From Uranotaenia lowii (lineage: Eukaryota > Arthropoda > Insecta > Diptera > Culicidae): 64,000 bases of DNA. Shown here in pieces: positions 36,626 to 47,371 of the stretch. How positions within the stretch are numbered: the first letter of the stretch is position 1; the number at the start of each line of letters is the position of its first letter. The stretch spans positions 327,937,920 through 328,001,919 of the forward strand of contig NC_073692.1 in assembly GCF_029784155.1 (NCBI RefSeq), written 5' to 3'. The position numbers and the translations under genes are program-made. The notes below the pieces were generated by a model. It searched no databases. It was not told where the DNA came from and saw only the letters and a list, made by a program, of their open reading frames with translations.

Positions 36626-37115
36626 GTTAAGCTGTAGCTCTATTATTCAGTTGACTTCATCGAGTTGAATTCGCTGCTAGATTCTCCGGCAGAAAATGCT
36701 CAATATGCCTTCATTGAAAGTGCTCTGTTCGCCTCTAGTGAACAAATTAAAGTAAAAACGCGTTTTACAATTGATTAAAGTGAAAAATCAAAAATTTTAT
36801 GATGCTGAAAATTTAGAAACAATGTGTAGATCATGTTGCAGTGCGTACATTTCAGATCAAGATGATTTAAAGGTCATAAAAGCTTATTTGGTGGTGCTCA
36901 AAAATTATAATATTTTCGTCACTTGAGAACCTAGCTGGTTATTATTTAATATTTCTGTAAATATGAAAAGGATATTTCTTTTTTGGTGAAAAATTAATAC
37001 TACAGGTAGTACGAAACAAGTCCTCATGAAAATTTGTTTAAGAAAATACGTACTTATGTAGCAAAATGGACTTCTCATTATGCCTCGGGTGCTCGTTATG
37101 CCCTCATCTCCCCTA

Positions 37116-37769
37116 TATGTTGAAAGCTTCATAATATATAGCAAGAAAAAAATAGGTCTTATAAATCTTCCAATCAACAAGATCTATAACTTAAACTAAT
37201 ATCAGTTAAATTTCATTATTCAAAGTATCTTGTATAAGGCCGTGCGAAAGAGAGGGGGGAGGGAGTTCGTCTATCTACATATATATTTTTAATCATTAAA
37301 GCTATTTCCCATTACATAGGAAAAAAAGACTTTTTTAGCTTACTTTGTTAAATTCAGATATACACTAAAGAAATGTAGTCGGGCAAAAAAAGGGACATTT
37401 AAACAATAAGTGAAAGGTAGCAGTGGAAGGTATAATAGCACCTCTGAATCATAGCTGAACCATACAGGAGATTCAGAATACAAAGTCTTGTTTTTATCCA
37501 CTGTTATTTTTTTTTTAAATTTTACGTCAAATTTGGTATAAGCGAAACTGCACGAAACAGTAGCAGTAGATTCCAGATGGAGGATGAGCAAATGATAACG
37601 AAATATCAGAGTACGATGTTAAGACATGAACGCCACAAACGTGGTAGAGTGTCTATAATAAGAGAAAAAAAAAGAGTACGATGTTAGAGGAACTTTACTC
37701 TTCTTAACCCTAAAATCATTCTAAAGCTAAGGGAACTTGACACATGTGTCAATACAAGAGGAGTAAAAT
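37116..37769. other. AT-rich sequence with one stray hAT-like end
   Basis: AAGGCCGTGCGAAAGAGAGG near 37228 resembles the ends of the element at 23212 (CGTGCGAA plus G-run) but has no partner. Otherwise no feature. Confidence 0.4.
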
Positions 37770-38105
37770 ATACACTGCCGGCCAAAAGTTTGGGATCACC
37801 CCCTCAAAAACTTGAAAATATTGGACGGTCATATTTCAGCCATCTTATTACATATTGGAATTCGTTTGATCTCATTCAAGAGATCGTGAGCAAAACTTTC
37901 TTTGTATGTCTTTGACAAAATGATAATATAGAGTTTATATGGCTTAAATTTAGCTTAAAGCTTAGACATTTTTCAAAAACCGAACTTTAAATTTACACCC
38001 GATCATCTCGGGGTGGGGTGGACCAAATTTCAAAATAAGAATTCATTTGAATTATTTTTCATACCTATGAAAATACAGACCTGGAACTTTGGTGATGACT
38101 TTTAG
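37770..38105 (+). mobile_element. Solo left end of a Tc1-like element
   Basis: TACACTGCCGGCCAAAAGTT followed by TGGGATCACC is a familiar Tc1-type terminal sequence. No inverted partner is present. The LINE begins directly downstream, which may mark the truncation point. Confidence 0.6.
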
Positions 38106-38107
38106 AA

Positions 38108-39925
38108 TTAAAACACGGACACGAATTGGAACTTGGAACGTTTTAACCCTTGCCCAACAAGGCAAGCTGGCTCAACTTGCTAGAGAAGCTGGCCGCCTCA
38201 AGCTTTAAATTCTGGGAATGAGCGAAGTTCGTTGGCCTAATACTGGAGAACACAAGACACCATCCGGGCAAGTCCTGCTTTTCTCTGGTATACGAGGAAA
38301 TCATGCTACTCGGGAACAAGAAGTTGGTTTCCTGTTAAGCCTGCAGGCCTGCACGGCCCTCATTAGATGGGAACCGATAAACGAAAGAATAATCGTAGCC
38401 AGATTAAGAACAAGGTTTAGAAACCTTCCAATGGTCCAGTGTTATGCGCCAACTGACGTTGCCGATTTTCAGAAGAAAGAGCATTTTTGCAGTCAACTGA
38501 ACAGCGTGGTAGAGAGAATTTCGAAGGGTGACATTCAAATTCATTTGGGCGACTTCAACGCAAAGATTGGCTCCTACAATCAGGACCTTAAGCGCATCAT
38601 GGGGCGCCATGGTCTAGGACAGATGAGCGAAAACGGAGAGCTGTTTGTGGAATTTTGTGGCAACAACAACATGGTGATCGGTGGATCGCTCTTACCCCAT
38701 CGATCAGCACATAAGGTCATCTGGGTATCCCGAGATGGCCGAACAGAAAATCAAATTGACCACATCTGCATCAGCCGAAAATGGAGAAGGAGCCTTCTTG
38801 ATGTCCGCAACAAACGAAGTGCAGACATTGCATCTGACCATCACATCGTCCTTGGCGAGATACGACTGAGAACTGAGAGTGTCCAAGGGCGCGAGGAGAA
38901 AGTCGGGTGTCGATACGACGTCCGCCGATTGGAAAATCCAGAGGTGAAAAGGGCATACGTTGAACCGAATCCCGAGCTTCGGAATTGCCGACAGACGGAA
39001 CAGTCGAAGAACAGTGATGTGGAATCAAGAATGCCTTTATCACGACGAGCCATGGTACTCTCGGTAAAGTTTGTGGAAGAAGAAGTGAATGGATGTCGGA
39101 TGATACTTGGAGGATGGTCAATGATCGGAGATGGTCACAATACGGAGTATTTCCGTGCGAGGTCTTGCACGATGGTGTCTTGTCCGAACCAATCCCGGTA
39201 ATCGCTGGAGTGAGACAATTATGTATCTTATCACCGCTACTTCTTCTTATCGTAATGGATGAGATTCTGACAGGATCGATTGACTGTGCACCGAACCGAG
39301 GATTTTTGTGGAATCCTTCAACAATGGAGCAACTGAACGACCTTGACCTGGCTGATGATATTGTTTTGCGTTTGCGCCGATTTGCGTTTGCGAATCTCCG
39401 AAACATCTGGCGGTCATGCCAGATTTATCTACAAACGAAAATCCGAATCTTCAACTCAAACGTTAAATCCGTATTGCTGTACGGGTGCGAAGCTTGGTGC
39501 ACATATGCGGTAATGACGCGAAAACTGCAAGTATTTGTAAACCGCTGCCTGCGGAATATCATCCGCGCTTGGTGACCTGGCAACTGGATCTCGAATGAGG
39601 AACTACATCGCCGGTGTCATCAAAGGGCGCAAGAAATCGAGATTCGGGACGTAAGTGGAGATGGATTGGGCACATGCTGCGAAGAGATGAAAACGAGATT
39701 TGCAGAGAGGCGCTAGATTGGAATCCAGAAGGACATCGAAGAAGAGGCAGACCCAGAAACACGTGGCGGCGAAGCCTAGCCGCTGAAATCCGAACTGCCG
39801 ACGAGAATCTTGACTAGGACCAGGTGAAGACGCTGGCTCTGGATCGTCAACAGTGAAGGTCTTTTACCACGGCCCTATGCACCGGAGGATTGGCGCGGGA
39901 TCATTAAGTAAGTAAGTAAGTTTTT
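38108..39925 (+). mobile_element. RTE-like non-LTR retrotransposon, internally deleted
   Basis: An endonuclease-reverse transcriptase LINE of the craniofacial-development-protein-2-like (RTE-type) group, 5' truncated. Endonuclease at 38115-38900, a reverse-transcriptase remnant at 39210-39390, and the C-terminal part at 39400-39870 ending with the typical GHRRRGRPRNTWRRSLAAEI motif. The 3' end is a TAAG repeat (39904-39920). The finger/palm parts of RT and the part after LADD are deleted. Confidence 0.85.
38117..39870 (+). pseudogene. LINE endonuclease-reverse transcriptase, broken
   Basis: APE-type endonuclease that would nick target DNA, fused to a reverse transcriptase. Before the first methionine of the long frame (38218) the same frame reads IGTWNVLTLAQQGKLAQLAR and meets a TAA at about 38207, so the start is broken. 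The 327-codon frame then keeps endonuclease signatures: SEVRWP, YAPTD, LGDFNAKIG, QIDHICIS and ASDHHIV. Near 39000 the frame changes, and EWMSDDTWRMVNDRR is read from 39093 onward. Then GVRQLCILSPLL and the catalytic-region variant LADD follow, with large deletions on both sides. The tail (SVLLYGCEAWC; GRPRNTWRRS) shifts frame again near 39570. Not functional. Confidence 0.88.
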
Positions 39926-40379
39926 GCCGGCGCAAACCTCATAGTGCCACGTAGAGATTTTGAAGCATTGAAGTTTACAATCACAATGGGTGAAGAATGA
40001 CGTTAATTTAGTTTAAATTCTAAGCAAAAGATGCACTTATTACAGGATATTTGAGAGTACATAAACGTTTTCTATCGAACGAAAAACAATTACTTATGAG
40101 CCGGAATGAATAATTCATAAATGATTCACAACTACAAGATTCAGTAGATTTGGGTTTACAATGATTTTTTTTAATTTTAGTTTATTTGTCCTTAAAAGTT
40201 ATGTACATTGTCTTAAAATTCACTTGTAAGATGATCAGAGAATGTTCTAACCAGGATGCCACAATGAGGGCAAATAAACCATTGTACAATGAGAAAGTAA
40301 GCATTAAGCGTATCCATATACTGATTTTCAATTAAGCTGTTTTCCCCATTAGATAGGAAATAAGGACTTTATTTAAACT
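39926..40379. other. AT-rich sequence, nothing recognised
   Basis: Between the LINE tail and the DD37D element; no feature seen. Confidence 0.4.
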
Positions 40380-41269
40380 TACAGGGTCCGGCAATGCTAC
40401 ATCGAAATAAACATATAAATTAATTAAATCAACAACTTTTAATTGAAAATTCATTCAATTTTTCTTGAAAACAAATTACTTTTTTAAAATTCACTGGTAA
40501 AGTTCGACTGGTTCGTCCTTGAGTTCAACCACTCGCCGCAGACGATCGAGGAACGCATCGTTTGAGGCCCGTAAGGGTTCTTGTAGTATTTTATTCCAGG
40601 CTGCAACGAGATGTCGCTTCAGGACCCCCACACCTTCATGTTTCTTAGAGCAGACTTCAGCCTCCAACATTCTCCAAACAGAGAAGTCCATAGGGTTCAG
40701 GTTTGGTGAATTCGCTGGCCATTCGGAGCTCGAAATGAACCCTGGAAAATGTTGCGCAATCCAAAGTTGGGTTTTCTTAGCATTGTGAGCGGGCGCCGAG
40801 TCCTGTTGGAAAACCCAATCCCTGGAACCAAGATTTCGACGTGCCCACGGTTCGACGACATTCTGTAGAACTAGTTTGCGATATGTATTTAGGTTGATCT
40901 TCACTCCTTCAGGGACAAAAACCAGCCATCACGGGTGATTCCGGCCTAAACTATCACCGATGCATTTCTATCGCCGGGTGGCCGTCAGGAAGTCGGCATG
41001 GCTATACGGTATACAAAACTTCTGCACACACTTATATCGGACAGCTCACGAACTTTGTCCTTCGGCCGTTTGCCAGCTAGGAACAAGGCAACCACAGCGC
41101 TACGTTTCTGGTCGAGATCCATTTTTCCGGATAACACCTGATTACAAAAGTTACACTTACATCCAATGATAGCTAAGACTAAATGTAAACAAAGCGACGA
41201 GGGGTCGTTAAATACTATTTCGTGAGCAACTGTTGAAGTAATGTAGCAGTTCAATTGCCGGACCCTGTA
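40380..41269 (-). mobile_element. DD37D mariner-like element, intact ends, deleted core
   Basis: Element 40382-41267, TA on both sides, TIRs CAGGGTCCGGCAAT...ATTGCCGGACCCTG. The TIR similarity continues inward (GCTACAT / ATGTAGC). It encodes a transposase remnant on the minus strand. Full-length relatives are normally about 1.3 kb, so this 886-bp copy is a deletion derivative that may still be mobilised in trans. Confidence 0.88.
40491..41122 (-). pseudogene. DD37D mariner-like transposase, internally deleted
   Basis: Remnant of a DDE/D transposase. The N-terminal helix-turn-helix starts MDLDQKRSAVVALFLAGKRP at 41122 and is followed by VRELSDISVCRSFVYRI; sequence from there to the middle of the catalytic domain is missing, including the first Asp. 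A short piece ASVIV-stop-AGITRDG (near 40940) shows a TAG where the family has Trp. The last 137 codons (40904-40491) are open: WVFQQDSAPAHNAKK holds the second Asp and SPNLNPMDFSVW the third, with 37 residues between them, hence DD37D. It ends ELKDEPVELYQ. Confidence 0.87.
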
Positions 41270-43020
41270 CTTGTTCATAAACAAGGCAATGAGTTATTAC
41301 TGATTAGATCAACCAAAACAACAAGCTCCGCTGTTAAGTATGATTGAACATAAATTTGTCACATAACTAAGACGACGCTTCTCCTACGCATCTATGTAAC
41401 ACGTATCGATGGCAGAATTGGTTCACCAGAAAGCACTTTACTACAAGCCTTAGCGCATTGCCAGACGGGAATGTTAAACATTTGAAAAACTGTTTGAAGT
41501 TTATTTGCATTTATATTAGGGGGCGATATAGTTGTGCATTTCACAACAGTTCTAATTATCGGTCAACTGAAATTTTCTCTCTTAGATTCTAAGTTTTTAA
41601 TTTAAAAGGTTTTTGTAAAAATTTAAAGAAAAAGTTTGTTCAACATCTTCTATTTATATTCATTTGAGATGATTCCATCTCTCCGTGCACAGCTAGCTTT
41701 GCATCCATCCAGACAAAGATTAATGGTTGCCTTTTAGTAAATTGTTGTTGTTGTTCTAGAAACTACCAGCCACTATTTCCTCCTACTGTATGGATGTTCT
41801 CCAAGTATGTCACAAGAAATAGCGGGAGGCAAGGAGGGAAATCACACCCAAAAGATGTTGATTTGTATTCATTGCAGTGAACATTTCGGAACGGGATGCT
41901 GCCGGGGATGAGTATGTAGTAACGCCTTTCAGCAGACTCTACATTATTTGCCACTGTCATAAATTATCGAACTCCAACTACATGACGCTATTGGTTGTAG
42001 CTAGAATATTTTTGTTTGTCGTCGAATGAAGACGAATGTTAACGCCTCTTGCAAATTACTTTCCGCAAGTATCGATCCGAGAGCGGTCATGTCATTCATA
42101 CATTCATAAATCGTCACGGAGAGATTTGATAGATGAGGCATAACTGAGATGCGCTAAAAAACTTGGCTATTTATGTCTTTATAGCAGGTTCGAAATTTTG
42201 TGAGGCTCAGAAGATAAAAATATCTTAGTGCAATACTTTAAGCTGAATACAAATGATACGCTCTTAATGAAATTTTATATAAACTGAATTTCAACTCAAT
42301 AGATGGAATAAATCTTTAGTTTTAATTATATTTTGTTTTTTATTTATGGTAAATCATGAGAACTTGCAAATAAAGTTGAATATTTTCTTGGCTGGAATAA
42401 AAGAAAATACAATTTTTAGAGAAAAAAAAATAAAAAAGTTATACAAAAATGTTTCACATGATTTTTTTTCCTTTTATCAAAACAACTTCAGAATACAAAA
42501 TAATTTTTATTAAGATATTGAAAAAAAAACAGTTTAAATTTAAATTAGTTTTAATGTCTTTTGATATACACGTAATTTAACAAAACAAAAACAATTGTTA
42601 AAAATAAATTTGATGTTGAAGGAACATTTTGTTTGCAAAATTTGGAGTCAACAATGGTGACAAAGGGTTATCGTTCAGACAGAAATCTCATGTGCCTATA
42701 AATGATATACATATGACAGGAATTAGAAATGCAATATTTGGCCTATGAAAAATTTATTCGGAAAAACAAATCAATGTATAAATTCAACAATATTGATGAA
42801 ATTACCATCTACTCAGTTACATATACGATTGGAAATATGTACGTGTAATGTAATAATGAGAAAAATAAAGAAATGAACTATTTTGAGATATCATTGATAC
42901 TGTTTTTCAGAAATGAATAAGCGGAGCTCAAAATAAAAATCCTTTTTTTTATTCGTGTTTAGACATTGTTTAAAGTTTAGTTTAGTGAAGATTTGTTTAA
43001 ATACTTTTTCAAAAACATTC
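41270..43020. other. AT-rich sequence, nothing recognised
   Basis: No repeat ends or coding signal resolved. Slightly GC-richer around 41690-42130. Confidence 0.35.
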
Positions 43021-43029
43021 AAACAGCCA

Positions 43030-43465
43030 ATAATGAGGTAAATCCGTACACCCATAGTGAAGAACCTTATACGTAACACAAATTTTCTTCAAATCTATAG
43101 AAGCAGTTACTTTTTACCTCAAGCATTAAAAAAAAGTTAATGTTGGACAAAGGGCGAAAAATTCGTGCACCCATGGTGAATTTCTGTGTCTCTAGAAAAA
43201 TAATTCGTTGAAACCTTCAATGTGTCAAATTTTATCTATTGACGTTTTATTGAAAAACTTCAGAGCAGTAAGAGCTAGAAAATGTCTACTACGACAGAAT
43301 CGAGGTGAATCCGGGCACCCACAGTCAATTAACATAATTTTCTACTAAGTTTGATAATGTGCTTGAGCTTCACGATTCTTATTTGGAATATTCAATTTAT
43401 GACATACACTTAATCGTCAACTATGCGAAAATGAGGTTGTTCCGTGCACTTATGGTGAAGAAATA
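43030..43465. repeat. Periodic GTGCACCCATGGTGAA-like motif
   Basis: Four spaced variants of one motif: CCGTACACCCATAGTGAAG (about 43046), CGTGCACCCATGGTGAA (about 43164), CCGGGCACCCACAGTCAA (about 43310) and CCGTGCACTTATGGTGAAG (about 43441), roughly 120-145 bp apart. This suggests a decayed tandem repeat inside an unknown element. Confidence 0.55.
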
Positions 43466-43498
43466 TTTCCATTTCTTACAAAAACATTCTCGAATGAG

Positions 43499-44900
43499 TA
43501 CCGTGAACGGCCCTTATTCTGCGCAGTCCCAAACTCTGCGCATTTTCATATTCAAACAGAAATATTTCAAGATGTGATGAACAAAATATCCATGAAACAA
43601 GCTGAATCTCTTCAGTTACTGTTTACCTTCAAAATGCTTCCATTATTTTGAAAACTGATGAATTGTTCGCGAGAAATGGAATAAATCAAAATAAATGTAG
43701 GAAGCAAACGTTGAAAAATGGCCGCCTTTAGCAGTACAGCTTAAGTGTTAGCAAAAACAAAAAGATCAAATGAAACAGTGTTGAACAGAATTTTCTCATT
43801 GGAAATGCCTTTACGTGAAAGATAAAATCATTCTGAACATGACTGCCAAAAAAATTTTAGATAAAAATGGTTTTTCAAATCAAAACAATGCTTTAAGCAA
43901 TGCGCAGAATTTGACACTATTTGTTTACTTATGTTCCTAATGCGCAGAATGAAAAGCACCGGAGAGGACTGATGTTAAAGTTGCAGAAATTGAATGCAGG
44001 GAGTTAGGAGACTTTCCATTACAGTTTTCTAATAAGTTTTATGAAGATAGGATATCCGTAAAGTTGTTGGGAGTTTTTTAGGAATCCGTTCGAATCTACA
44101 TGTTTTGTTGACAAAACATACAAAATCTTGTTTTCTGTTCCTCATCGTGTTCGCGTGTTGATCGTTCAGTTCCAACTGTCAGACTGTTTCGATATACAGA
44201 AGCAGTTCCGGCGGGCCACAAAATCGCCCCAGCTGGGGGAACTACGCAAAGCTTCTCTCGATTCACCCACTCACTCGCACTCGTTGACTAACTGCTGATA
44301 CTGACTGATAGTAAGCCAAATTAAGCAGCGCGTAGTTGCCTCTGCTGGGCGATATTGTAGCCCGCCGGAACTGCTTCTGGATGGCGGAAAAGTCTGCACT
44401 GCATACCAACGAAACAAGTTAGTTGACCAGATCCGGCGAAGAACATGATCGGTCAACAAATATTTGGTAAGCGAGCTGCAGGAAAAAAGTTTCAGTAAGA
44501 AATAGTGAAAGAAAGTGTCACATAAGCTTCAAAGATCCAAGGCTTGAATTGGCCCTTTTTCATAATTTGCAATACGAGTTCGCAATTTACAATAGCGTAA
44601 AAAATGCTTTTTAATACATTTTAAGTAAATTAAATGTTGGTATCAGTACGGAGTGGTATATTGGTTTTACTTGGGTGCGCAGAATATGGGACATATGCGG
44701 CCACTTGCATTTTTTTTCAAATTTTGTAAATAATCCACATATTTGTTCCAAAATCGAGCTCTCATTATTTTTGCCGTTAAGTTTGTTAGTTAGCCCAACT
44801 GTACACAAAATTTTGAGGATATTCATTGAAAGGTGAATTTTTTATAACATAAAACATTTGAAAAATCCTTAACTGCGCAGAATTAGGGCCGTTCACGGTA
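43499..44900. mobile_element. TA-flanked TIR element, CCGTGAACGGCCC ends
   Basis: Element 43501-44898; left CCGTGAACGGCCCTTATTCT, reverse-complemented right CCGTGAACGGCCCTAATTCT, then GCGCAG on both sides; TA flanks. TGCGCAGAAT words recur internally at about 43908, 43940 and 44680. It hosts a smaller foldback at 44157-44459. No transposase seen. Confidence 0.82.
44157..44459. mobile_element. Nested foldback element
   Basis: Inverted pair CAGAAGCAGTTCCGGCGGGC (44199-44218) and GCCCGCCGGAACTGCTTCTG (about 44360-44379), continuing inward through AAATCGCCCCAGC / GCTGGGCGATA. Looser outer complementarity is present (TGTTGATCGTTCAG near 44156, ATGATCGGTCAACA near 44446). It is GC-rich against its host. 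Confidence 0.68.
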
Positions 44901-45435
44901 TTTGAACGATATCAGAAGTAAAAGTTAAAAACATTGTGTTGTATATTTTTTTTGCTTATACTAATCATTTTTACTGGTCACGGTCCGGACAGGTATATTC
45001 AGTTTGCCGGTTTTTAGGTTTTTAGGTCTATTTTATATGTTTATTGTAAGATTGAAATCAATATTTGATAAATCATAGATGGATAGAAGACGATGAGAAA
45101 CGATTAACAGGTATTAAGAATGAATGAGAATTCTCTTAAAGAAACCTAGCTTACCCGTTTTGCTTTGCAACAGCTTTCAAAAATAGATGAAATTTCTTAA
45201 AATAATCTAAATTATAGTTTTTTTCAAGTTAGAATTTCAAAACAAATTTCAACTGAATTGAGAAACAAACGCTTTTTAAAAAAAAAACTGCAACTGAAGT
45301 TGGAATTTACGTATAAAAATGATTTAATTTTTTTTTTTAAATTGATCTTTAAATTTGAATTTCAGGATCTGAAACCTTAACTCTATTTTTAACAGTTTCT
45401 AAGAGTTTATAAGGATGTTTAAATGTTTGTTTTGT
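44901..45435. other. AT-rich sequence, nothing recognised
   Basis: No feature seen. Confidence 0.35.
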
Positions 45436-45800
45436 TGATATAAACTTCCCGCCCTTTCCCCCTTCCAAAGCGAAAAGTGCTCAGGAAACTTCTACAGTAA
45501 CATTTTTAGTATCTATATAACTTTTTTTCTTCTTATGAGTTTTAAAATATTGCCAAATTTAAGATGAATAACGACATGCCTCCTTCTTTCCAAGTTCATT
45601 TAGATATGAGGAAGGGCCTCAAATTATTCATACCCAAACGACCTCTCTCCTTTCCTTTGGCATGATGAGTTCTCGATTTATGTCAACAAACTTGTATGGG
45701 AGCCCTTAGTGCGTTATAAGGTTTCAAGCTATTAAACGCAATTTTATGGTACTTTCTGTATCCCCCCCTTCTTTGCACTGCAATTCAATGATATTTAAGC
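45436..45800 (-). mobile_element. Helentron-like array fragment
   Basis: Two or three decayed units like those at 6.0-7.7 kb (C-rich CCCTTTCCCCC, ATTGCCAAATTTAAGATG, TTGGCATGATGAGTTCTCG). No microsatellite or end visible. Confidence 0.5.
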
Positions 45801-46049
45801 TCAAATTGAAAACTCATCTACCTGCTTAAAAATTTGGAGTAATTAAAAAAAAATTAGGCCTGAGTAAAGCAGTAAAATCTTCATTCGCTTCTACTTTTAC
45901 CGCCTCAGAAGTAAACGACTATTTCTGATTTTATTTCTTTATCTGATAGTTATGAAGAAATCATTGTCACACAAAACGAAAATGGTTTTCATTTCCGACA
46001 GTTAATGAATATGAAATTTTAAATGCAGTTTCCACTATTGAATCTAATG

Positions 46050-46172
46050 CCTTAGTTTTTATAACATTAGCTAAGTTTAGCTTAGCTTGTTTGACTACTC
46101 ACATCAACCTTCAACCATTGAAATCGAAATGCTTAGTAATCTTTTTAAAACATATTTATTCTATGAAATAAA
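46050..46172 (+). repeat. TTAGCTTAGCTTG short repeat, copy 2, inside the LINE
   Basis: Shares AGCTTAGCTTG(A/T)TTGACTACTC, ACATC, and CATTGAA..CGAAATGC with 13968-14036. It interrupts the LINE reading between ESNA and AIGFDN. The flanks AATGCCTTAG and AATGCCATAG look like a short target duplication, so this is an insertion. Confidence 0.6.
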
Positions 46173-46503
46173 ATGCCATAGGTTTCGATAACAATCCTAT
46201 CAAATTTGTTAAAATAACTCTTCGCAAAATTTTCCAATATTAAATCACATTTTTTACACTTTTACAAGAACATCTAAATGTCCGTTCCAATGAGAAAAAG
46301 TAAGGTCATACCGATTCCCAAAAATACAATAAACTTGATATCGTTAATTTAAGAACAATTATGAGTTCGATTCCAAAGATATTTGAAAAGTTGATAAAGC
46401 AATAAATCTCGAACTATATAAATCAGAATAATCTTTTAAGTAATAGTCACTCTGCATCCAGAGCCAATAATATCACAGAAACTACCTTAATATGAGTTCA
46501 TAA

Positions 46504-47371
46504 TACAGTCCCCCCACAATCATTAGTCACTTAACGTATCATTTCACCACAAAATGTTCGTTCATTCGGGTGTTAATGGACCAAACATCAAGCTTTGCAT
46601 GAATTTCAGTCATTTAATATTCCCTCTTTGATTTCAAACATGATTTTGTTTTCAATTTTGTTGAAAAATGATATAATTTACCGAAACAATCAACGTTTTT
46701 CAAAACCACAATTATGGGTCAAAATTGAAGCTTGTAACAATTATTAGTCATATTGCCCACAATTATTAGTCACATAGAAGTCCATGGCAACACCCGAATA
46801 TCAACATGAAAATCAACAGGTTTCTGGCAAACATTCAGGGGCATTCTTCGCGAGTATACGTTCAAGGGGCAATTGGGTTGAGCTAGCAACCAAGAAATGT
46901 TTTGTTTTGCTTGCGAAAAAGTGACCCATGATTGTGTGGAACTTGGTGGGTTCTGTAACAATTATGGGTCACTTTTATTTTGCTAAATATTATTGAATTT
47001 TCGCATTTCATTCGCTCAGTTTTATTTAGAAAATGTAAACTCTTCTTTTGTGCTTCTATGGGACCAATTCATTTGGTTGGAATCTTTGAAATACCCGCAT
47101 AAGGGGCTTAACGGTTTAAGATGTCAACCTTATAACATTGGAATTTCATGCGATAGTTCCACAGCTTATAGTTCACCTTTGATAAAAAGTATTCAAACAG
47201 CAATTTTACTGTTATCAAACGCACAAATAATATTTTAATGCATTGTAATGATATTGTCGATAAACTGAAAATAATAATATGATATAATTTCTTTTGGTTA
47301 AGTAGATATCAGCAGTTCTAATGATCGGTGACTAATAATTGTGTGTGACCCATGATTGTGGGGGGACTGTA
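46504..47371. mobile_element. TA-flanked TIR element, CAGTCCCCCCACAAT ends
   Basis: Element 46506-47369; left CAGTCCCCCCACAATCATTA, reverse-complemented right CAGTCCCCCCACAATCATGG; TA flanks. Variants of ACAATTATTAGTCAC and CAATTATGGGTCAC recur inside (about 46700-46770, 46930-46970, 47330). Inserted in the LINE polymerase. No transposase. Confidence 0.87.

Larger units (their letters stand above)
35902..37115. mobile_element. Foldback/TIR element with tRNA-like arms (copy 1)
   Basis: Element 35904-37113 with ends GGGGAGATGAGGGCATAATG and, reverse-complemented, GGGGAGATGAGGGCATAACG; TA on both sides. A second, inner inverted pair (36171-36330 and 36550-36706) carries GAATTCGCTGCTAGATTC-type sequence plus a tRNA-like segment. 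GCATAATGAG words repeat near both ends. The central 36350-36510 block recurs in the decayed copy at 29.1 kb. No transposase. TA flanks suggest mobilisation by a Tc1/mariner enzyme. Confidence 0.82.

Noticed and set aside
38771..39406. 211-codon minus frame
   Set aside because: Antisense shadow of the LINE endonuclease/RT.
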